Under the pieces are notes generated by a model, which was not told the DNA's origin, made no database searches, and saw only the letters and a program-made list of their open reading frames with translations. Shown here piece by piece: positions 28,337 through 32,489 of a stretch of 32,489 bases of DNA (position 1 is its first letter; the number at the start of each line of letters is the position of its first letter). The DNA lies in the IMG/VR virus record IMGVR_UViG_3300044951_001144, positions 1 to 32,489 of that record; one strand, written 5' to 3'. The DNA is from a virus. The position numbers and the translations under genes are program-made.

Positions 28337-28978
28337 ATGAAAACGATTACTCTACTATTTGCGATATGTTTAGCCGTTTCGTTGCACGCGCAAACCAATA
28401 TCGTATGGTCGGACGGTACTCGCTTCTTTACAAAGGGCGGTGGAGGTGGTGTTACAAACGCACCTTATGGTTGGGATGACATTCTGGCAAGCGCAAACAC
28501 GGCCTATACGTCTGGACAAACGGACATTGAGCAGGACGACGCTTTGGGCGGTAAGTCGTTCAAGACCTCTGCTACCACGAACAAGGCGAACGACCATTTA
28601 ACGTTCACTCTGCAAGCGCCACATTCACGGAAAAAGGGGACAGACATTTATCCGCACTTGCACTTTTGGCAGACAAACGCAGACCAAACGAATATGTGGT
28701 ATTGCTATTACAATATAACAGGTGTAGGACATACGAACGAAACGGAGATATTCAGCGGTGTGGCCTCTAATCGCATTACCTATGCAGGCGGTACTATGCA
28801 CCAACTGGCATCATTTCAACCGATAACTGGACTTAGCAACGGAGTTTCAAGCATCATCCGAATTAAGCTACACCGTCAAGGAAACATAGGGACAGGCGCG
28901 GTCACGGTCACTGACTTAGACTGCCATGTACTAAAGGACGGCTTTGGAAGTGACAGCGAAACAGGCAAGAGTTATTAA
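28337..28978 (+). CDS. Fibre-like protein with Sec signal peptide, 213 aa
   Basis: It starts MKTITLLFAICLAVSLHA|QTN, a textbook signal peptide (basic n-region, hydrophobic core, small residue at -1). The mature part has a glycine run (FTKGGGGGVTN) and a domain with PHLHFWQTNADQTNMWYCYY that resembles C-terminal parts of phage fibre or virion-associated proteins. AAGGAG precedes ATG 28337. A signal peptide on a virion protein is unusual. Confidence 0.65.
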   Translation: MKTITLLFAICLAVSLHAQTNIVWSDGTRFFTKGGGGGVTNAPYGWDDILASANTAYTSGQTDIEQDDALGGKSFKTSATTNKANDHLTFTLQAPHSRKKGTDIYPHLHFWQTNADQTNMWYCYYNITGVGHTNETEIFSGVASNRITYAGGTMHQLASFQPITGLSNGVSSIIRIKLHRQGNIGTGAVTVTDLDCHVLKDGFGSDSETGKSY

Positions 28979-28991
28979 AGGAGTACAAATT

Positions 28992-29162
28992 ATGTCAACT
29001 ATTACAATCAATTTGACGTTGAAGCAAGCAGAAAATCTATGTATAATGATGTCTAAATCTGACCCATTCGGAATTTGGACAGGCGACATTTTGCAACAGG
29101 TTAACGAAACGGCCAAAAAGCATATTCACGAAATGATGGCAGAAAAGGAGAAAGCACAATGA
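28992..29162 (+). CDS. Small unknown helical protein, 56 aa
   Basis: AAAGGAGTACAA supports ATG 28992; the longer frame from 28944 overlaps the previous gene without a site. The product (MSTITINLTLKQAENLCIMM ... ETAKKHIHEMMAEKEKAQ) is helical. It lies between two fibre genes and could be a fibre chaperone or an unrelated small protein. Its stop overlaps the next start. Confidence 0.55.
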   Translation: MSTITINLTLKQAENLCIMMSKSDPFGIWTGDILQQVNETAKKHIHEMMAEKEKAQ

Positions 29163-30910
29163 GAAGTTTACTGATTGGTTTATTGATGGGCGTTTCGACA
29201 ATCGCAACCGCTGACCCTCGCGACTGGGCAAAGCGTATTCCGTGCGAGCTACAGACGGCAGGAGTGGCGAGCTTACCAACGCTCGAAGTATTGCAAGGGT
29301 CTAGTCCGCTGATCGCCTGTGACCAATATCGGAGCGGTAAGGCGTTGACCGTGACTAATGACGTTCAAGCGGTCATGCGGTTTTCAAGTTCGCTGACCAA
29401 TACTCTGTGGGTATCGGTGACAAATCAGAGTTACTATTCAAACAGCTATCTGATTCAATTGCCGTCACTCGGGACAAACGCCACATCATGGGTTTATACA
29501 ATCCTATACTACAAGGACAGCGCAATCTATTGGACAGGAACAGGACGGCTTGATATTAAGCGGACAGAGGTGACAGGCAATTCGCTGGTATGGCAACAGG
29601 TCGCAGGGTGTGTCTCTACTGCGGATGTAGCAACGGCTATTAGTACCCATAACACTAATTTAACATCACACGCAACTTTACTATCAAGCTATGTCACGCA
29701 AGCAATGACAAACGGATGGACGGTTTCAGCGCACCTCGATTGGCTGGTACGCTCTGAAACAAACGGATGGGTAGTATCACCACATCAAGCATGGTTGACC
29801 GCAGAGGCTGACCCAAACCTTGCGCCAGCGTTGTCGGCACTTAGTAACCAAGTAAATACGGCAAGCGTTAAGGCAACATCATCGGCAGGTAGTACGCTCA
29901 ATTCGTTAAGCGGTGCGGAGTGTTTACGTTGGGGCGTTGGCAGTTCTTGCGCTATCAGTACGACAGACGGTTTGCAGGTTGGCGGTACATTGAGCGCAAA
30001 TTTATTTAGTGGTAATGGCGCATCATTGACAAACCTTCCACCCAGCGCGATCACAGGCTTGACGAGCGCACTTGCTACACCGCTCGCCTACACACCAATC
30101 AGCACCACCGCTGGAGGTACGACCTTCACGGCCAACGTCACAAGCGCACGCAGTATCTACGACTTTACTGCAAGCGCAGTGAACGTCTATACGAATAACC
30201 TGTCCGCTCTATCGTTAAACGGCACGACTAATTACGCTTGGACTGCACGGATTAACTACACAGATACTAACGCACTAAGCACGACATGGGATAGCCGTAT
30301 CGAATGGGTCGGACTTGCAAGCACGACTCCAGACTTGACGGTCACAGGGAGATATGAGTTTGCGTTCAGCACATCGGACGGTGTTACGATTCAAGGACGG
30401 CAGGTTTATCCGAGCGTATATCAATATTCCAGTTTAACTGTTGGTGGGAAAATAATGAGCGGAGTAACGGGGACATGGGCGTTTAATTATGAGAGCGCAA
30501 ATCAATCTGGAGCTGTTACAGAATCAGCAACGTGCTATCCGTTTAGCGTTTCATCTGGGCAAAAATACTTTTATGCAAAAGTCTACTCTATGTGGGCTGG
30601 GAAAACTGGAACAGCTACAAACCTTTTAGCTGTAATGCAAGCAGACCACTATCCGTATTTAGCGGATGGATCTCTACGTGGCACAGTATATACAAATATT
30701 ATTGCCTATCAAGCAACCACATTGACCGAAAACAAATATATGCTAACTGGTTTTTCTGGAAACTCATTAAGCGACACGGTTTTGGCTATCGGAATCAGAA
30801 CTGGGACAGCGGATAATCTGTCTGGTTTTCGAGTATATAATTCAGTGTCAAAAATTAGAACAGCGAACGAACTTGAAATAAAAGCCTATAACGCAGGATG
30901 GAGGCCATAA
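29159..30910 (+). CDS. Large tail fibre protein with signal peptide, 583 aa
   Basis: The first 18 residues (MRSLLIGLLMGVSTIATA|DP) form a signal peptide with an ATA cleavage site. The body is Ser/Thr/Asn-rich and beta-structured, with two related segments (TNGWTVSAHLDWLV and TNGWVVSPHQAWLT, about residues 180-225) and the fibre-type motif ANLFSGNGASLTNLPPSAIT (about 280-300). The C-terminal part (ITYSADI-like strands, YNAGWRP end) probably forms the receptor-binding tip. It is the second longest structural protein here and the most likely host-range determinant. Confidence 0.7.
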   Translation: MRSLLIGLLMGVSTIATADPRDWAKRIPCELQTAGVASLPTLEVLQGSSPLIACDQYRSGKALTVTNDVQAVMRFSSSLTNTLWVSVTNQSYYSNSYLIQLPSLGTNATSWVYTILYYKDSAIYWTGTGRLDIKRTEVTGNSLVWQQVAGCVSTADVATAISTHNTNLTSHATLLSSYVTQAMTNGWTVSAHLDWLVRSETNGWVVSPHQAWLTAEADPNLAPALSALSNQVNTASVKATSSAGSTLNSLSGAECLRWGVGSSCAISTTDGLQVGGTLSANLFSGNGASLTNLPPSAITGLTSALATPLAYTPISTTAGGTTFTANVTSARSIYDFTASAVNVYTNNLSALSLNGTTNYAWTARINYTDTNALSTTWDSRIEWVGLASTTPDLTVTGRYEFAFSTSDGVTIQGRQVYPSVYQYSSLTVGGKIMSGVTGTWAFNYESANQSGAVTESATCYPFSVSSGQKYFYAKVYSMWAGKTGTATNLLAVMQADHYPYLADGSLRGTVYTNIIAYQATTLTENKYMLTGFSGNSLSDTVLAIGIRTGTADNLSGFRVYNSVSKIRTANELEIKAYNAGWRP

Positions 30911-30911
30911 C

Positions 30912-31361
30912 ATGAGCTACTACCAAATCAAAAACGGAAAAGCCGAGCAAGTGACAGAACTGCCAAACGTGTCAGGTGTTGACCTATACCTTGCGTCAAT
31001 CACAATCGCAGACCGTCAAGCGCGTGGCATCTTCGCAAATATGGTCTACAGCGCACAAGTGAGCGAGGCAACGGCTGACCATGCACTAGATACCATCTTC
31101 GCGCCTATGCCACCAGAGCCGATTAAAGAGACGTCTAACTATGACCGCATTAAGCTACTTGACGCGCTGGCAAAACGTAACCTCTTACAGGTGTTCGATT
31201 CATTCATGGCGAACGATGCAAAGGCGAGGTGGTACTTCACAACCGCCACCGTAATTGAGGAAAGTCATCCTGTTTTCATTTCGGCAATGACCGCGATGGT
31301 TCAAGTGGCTGGCGTGTCGCAGGAAGAAGTAAACGCGATTTTGGAAGAATCAAAGGCTTAA
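30912..31361 (+). CDS. Tail accessory or fibre-associated protein, 149 aa
   Basis: GGAGG lies in the end of the fibre gene, before ATG 30912. The N-terminus (YYQIKNGKAEQVTELPNVSG) is beta-like. The C-terminal half (DRIKLLDALAKRNLLQVFDS ..., VSQEEVNAILEESKA) is a helical domain that I recognise from small proteins encoded after phage tail fibre genes. It may be a fibre assembly chaperone. Confidence 0.6.
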   Translation: MSYYQIKNGKAEQVTELPNVSGVDLYLASITIADRQARGIFANMVYSAQVSEATADHALDTIFAPMPPEPIKETSNYDRIKLLDALAKRNLLQVFDSFMANDAKARWYFTTATVIEESHPVFISAMTAMVQVAGVSQEEVNAILEESKA

Positions 31362-31376
31362 CGAAAGGACTCACTT

Positions 31377-31430
31377 ATGGCTTGGCAACTTTTGGACATT
31401 AAGGCTCTGAAACGGAGAACTTACAAATGA
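31377..31430 (+). CDS. Possible 17-residue micro-ORF
   Basis: GAAAGGA (31363-31369) lies 7 nt before ATG 31377, which opens MAWQLLDIKALKRRTYK and stops at TGA 31428-31430, overlapping the next start as ATGA. Ribosome site, spacing and overlap match genuine genes here, yet the peptide is very short. It may be a coupling peptide for the membrane protein that follows. Confidence 0.4.
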   Translation: MAWQLLDIKALKRRTYK

Positions 31431-31741
31431 CACCTTGCGAACAGAGGGACAACGTGATGGACATAAAAGCGTCCATTGGCAAAATCAAACAGACGCTCTA
31501 TGAAGGGAACGGCAAACCGTCCATTCTGTCACAGCTCGAAGTCGGCAATGAGAAGTTTAACGAGATTGACAAAAAGCTGGACGGACTAGACAAGAAGTTT
31601 GACACATTAGCGTCCTACGGTCGGGCGGTTGCGCTTTCGGTCTTGGGATTTATGGGCGTGATATTCTGGCAGATGGTACAGAAACATAATGCCGATACGT
31701 ATTACAAGACTGACGGCAAAATTACGGAGGTACGAAAATGA
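31427..31741 (+). CDS. Coiled-coil single-pass membrane protein (holin/XhlA-like)
   Basis: Residues 10-65 form a helical coiled coil (DIKASIGKIKQTLYEGN ..., FNEIDKKLDGLDKKFDTLAS), followed by one membrane helix (VALSVLGFMGVIFWQMVQ, about 70-87) and a short tail. This layout resembles XhlA-type haemolysin/holin accessory proteins. Position between fibre genes and a lipoprotein, in a lysis-like cluster, supports a role at the inner membrane during lysis. Confidence 0.6.
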   Translation: MTPCEQRDNVMDIKASIGKIKQTLYEGNGKPSILSQLEVGNEKFNEIDKKLDGLDKKFDTLASYGRAVALSVLGFMGVIFWQMVQKHNADTYYKTDGKITEVRK

Positions 31742-32019
31742 AAAGCGCATTTATAACAAGTTTATCGGTTGTATTGTTGATCGGTTGCAATGCGTCACCT
31801 AATCAGCTTCACGGTCAGTTTTCGGTTTTTACATTTGACAATCGCACGTTTTATGAGTCTCCTGCAAACGCCACCAATCGCGCCACAATAGGGCAAGGCG
31901 GTCATGGAAGCAATAGCCGTGTGTATTGCGACACGTTACAAGGCATGGTGCTTTATAAGTCACCTATGACCGCTTCTAGCAATTCAACCCCTGTATCGGT
32001 TGAGATGCCGATTAAATGA
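31738..32019 (+). CDS. Small lipoprotein, 93 aa
   Basis: The N-terminus MKSAFITSLSVVLLIGCNAS has a basic start, a hydrophobic core and a lipobox (LIGC, C17), so the mature form of 77 residues should be lipid-anchored. The body (FSVFTFDNRTFYESPANATN) is polar and not proline-rich, unlike typical Rz1 spanins. It overlaps the previous gene (ATGA). It could be an outer-membrane spanin-like lysis protein or a superinfection exclusion lipoprotein. Confidence 0.65.
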   Translation: MKSAFITSLSVVLLIGCNASPNQLHGQFSVFTFDNRTFYESPANATNRATIGQGGHGSNSRVYCDTLQGMVLYKSPMTASSNSTPVSVEMPIK

Positions 32020-32126
32020 TTTACTTTGCGCCTGCCAGTCCGTTTCATGGACGGATTGGCAACCGAGACCTCTACACGCGTTACACGGTCAAGGGGGCGC
32101 GATTTTTTGAAAGGATAGACCAATGA
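32016..32126 (+). CDS. Possible 36-residue peptide overlapping an RNA structure
   Basis: ATG 32016 overlaps the lipoprotein stop and TGA 32124-32126 overlaps the next start, the coupling pattern used across this genome. The product (MIYFAPASPFHGRIGNRDLY ...) is basic. The same bases fold into a strong RNA structure, so coding is uncertain. No clear ribosome site is seen. Confidence 0.35.
   Translation: MIYFAPASPFHGRIGNRDLYTRYTVKGARFFERIDQ
32026..32108 (+). terminator. Branched RNA structure ending in six T
   Basis: An outer stem (TTGCGCC at 32026-32032 with GGCGCGA at 32096-32102) could enclose an 11-bp hairpin (TGCCAGTCCGT 32033-32043 with ACGGATTGGCA 32051-32061, one G-U) and a weak GACC/GGTC stem. 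Six T follow (32103-32108), and the GAAAGG ribosome site comes next. It may be a terminator or attenuator before the last gene, or a structured regulatory RNA. Confidence 0.5.
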
Positions 32127-32489
32127 GTGATAAAGACGTTTTTGAGGCAATCAAGTTTTACAAGCTCCGTGCTTGCGTTGAATTCTACTGCATGAGTGAG
32201 AAATCGTTCGCTCGTATCTACAACGGTTATGGCCCAGACGCATGGCCTAATAGTATGCGGTCAATCCTTACATGGATTTTCGGAAACTTTAAAGAGGTCG
32301 CAGGTGTGCATGATGTGGAGTATTACTATTCGACAGGAACACGAGCAGGGTTTAATCAAACGGTTAAACACTGGAAGCAGAACAGCTCAATCATGCTATC
32401 GGTTCGCTATCCTATGTCATCGCCTAGCCTATGGATTCACCGAGCGATTGCATGGACAAAGCTCCGTATAGCCATGCGAGCGATTGCAG
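32123..32489 (+). CDS. PLA2-like protein, N-terminal part (3' truncated)
   Basis: GAAAGG (32109-32114) supports ATG 32123; the frame runs off the window after 122 codons. Residues 33-37 read YNGYG and residues 63-67 HDVEY. Together these resemble the calcium loop (YxGxG) and catalytic HDxxY motif of phospholipase A2, best known from parvovirus capsid proteins. A helix separates the two motifs (SMRSILTWIFGNFKEVAGV), as in that fold. The C-terminal region recurs at the left end of the window. In the lysis-like cluster it could attack membrane lipids. The enzymatic call rests on two short motifs only. Confidence 0.6.
   Translation, partial: MSDKDVFEAIKFYKLRACVEFYCMSEKSFARIYNGYGPDAWPNSMRSILTWIFGNFKEVAGVHDVEYYYSTGTRAGFNQTVKHWKQNSSIMLSVRYPMSSPSLWIHRAIAWTKLRIAMRAIA
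32331..32489 (+). repeat. Imperfect terminal direct repeat, right copy
   Basis: This matches 1-159 with 31 differences and no gaps, and the window ends exactly where a 19-base identical block (32471-32489) ends. The composite gene made by dropping one copy keeps the frame; so does direct joining, since 159 is divisible by three. Confidence 0.85.

Noticed and set aside
1-32489. Integrase, att sites, CI-like repressor or CRISPR array
   Set aside because: No tyrosine or serine recombinase motifs, core att duplication, HTH repressor or regularly spaced repeats were found.

Overview
The window reads as an almost complete genome of a tailed double-stranded DNA phage (Caudoviricetes). The morphology is probably siphovirus: there is a portal, a protease-capsid fusion, head-tail joining proteins, a tail-tube protein, a short tape-measure-like protein and tail fibres, but no sheath. 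Every gene I accept is on the + strand, packed head to tail with many ATGA or TAATG overlaps. I see no integrase, attachment site, CI-like repressor, tRNA or CRISPR array, so a strictly lytic life style is likely but not proven. Shine-Dalgarno sites (GGAGG, GAAAGGA, AGGAGTTCAA), sigma70-like promoters, and proteins with Sec or lipoprotein signal peptides fit a Gram-negative host. The host cannot be named from the sequence.

Layout. (1) Positions 1-304 hold the 3' end of a late gene and a strong intrinsic terminator. (2) Positions 345-7617 are the first early block behind a TTGACA/AATAAT promoter. It holds small unknown proteins, two tandem Lys/Asn/Arg-rich repeat proteins, a ribbon-helix-helix protein, and a recombination module (RecE-like exonuclease, an unknown partner, an SSB-like protein, a RuvC-like resolvase). 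(3) Positions 7618-13470 begin with a structured 200-nt leader, then a DUF1376-type replication protein, an adenine methyltransferase and many small accessory proteins, several with zinc-binding cysteines. (4) Positions 13471-17701 open with a second strong promoter (TTGACA, 17 nt, TATAGT), followed by a ParB-methyltransferase fusion, the large terminase and a zinc-ribbon protein. (5) Positions 17757-26983 encode the head and tail: gpW-like joining protein, portal, protease-capsid fusion, decoration-like protein, tail-completion proteins, tail tube, chaperone-like protein and tape measure. (6) Positions 26986-32489 encode the tail tip and fibres, a coiled-coil membrane protein (holin-like), a lipoprotein, and a protein with a phospholipase-A2-like HDxxY motif that runs off the right end.

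The two ends match imperfectly. Bases 1-159 align without gaps to 32331-32489 at about 80 percent identity, mostly through synonymous changes, and both lie in the same frame of the same gene. The simplest reading is one circular or circularly permuted genome of about 32.33 kb whose contig ends came from two strain variants. A gene with a 53-residue internal duplication, or tandem paralogues, are alternatives.

Most interesting points: proteins built from shuffled modules around an exactly repeated 37-bp hinge; Sec-type signal peptides on proteins in the virion region; the PLA2-like end gene in a phage with no recognisable endolysin; an unknown protein sitting where a recombinase such as RecT would be expected; and a set of intergenic hairpins sharing a CCAG/CTGG core.
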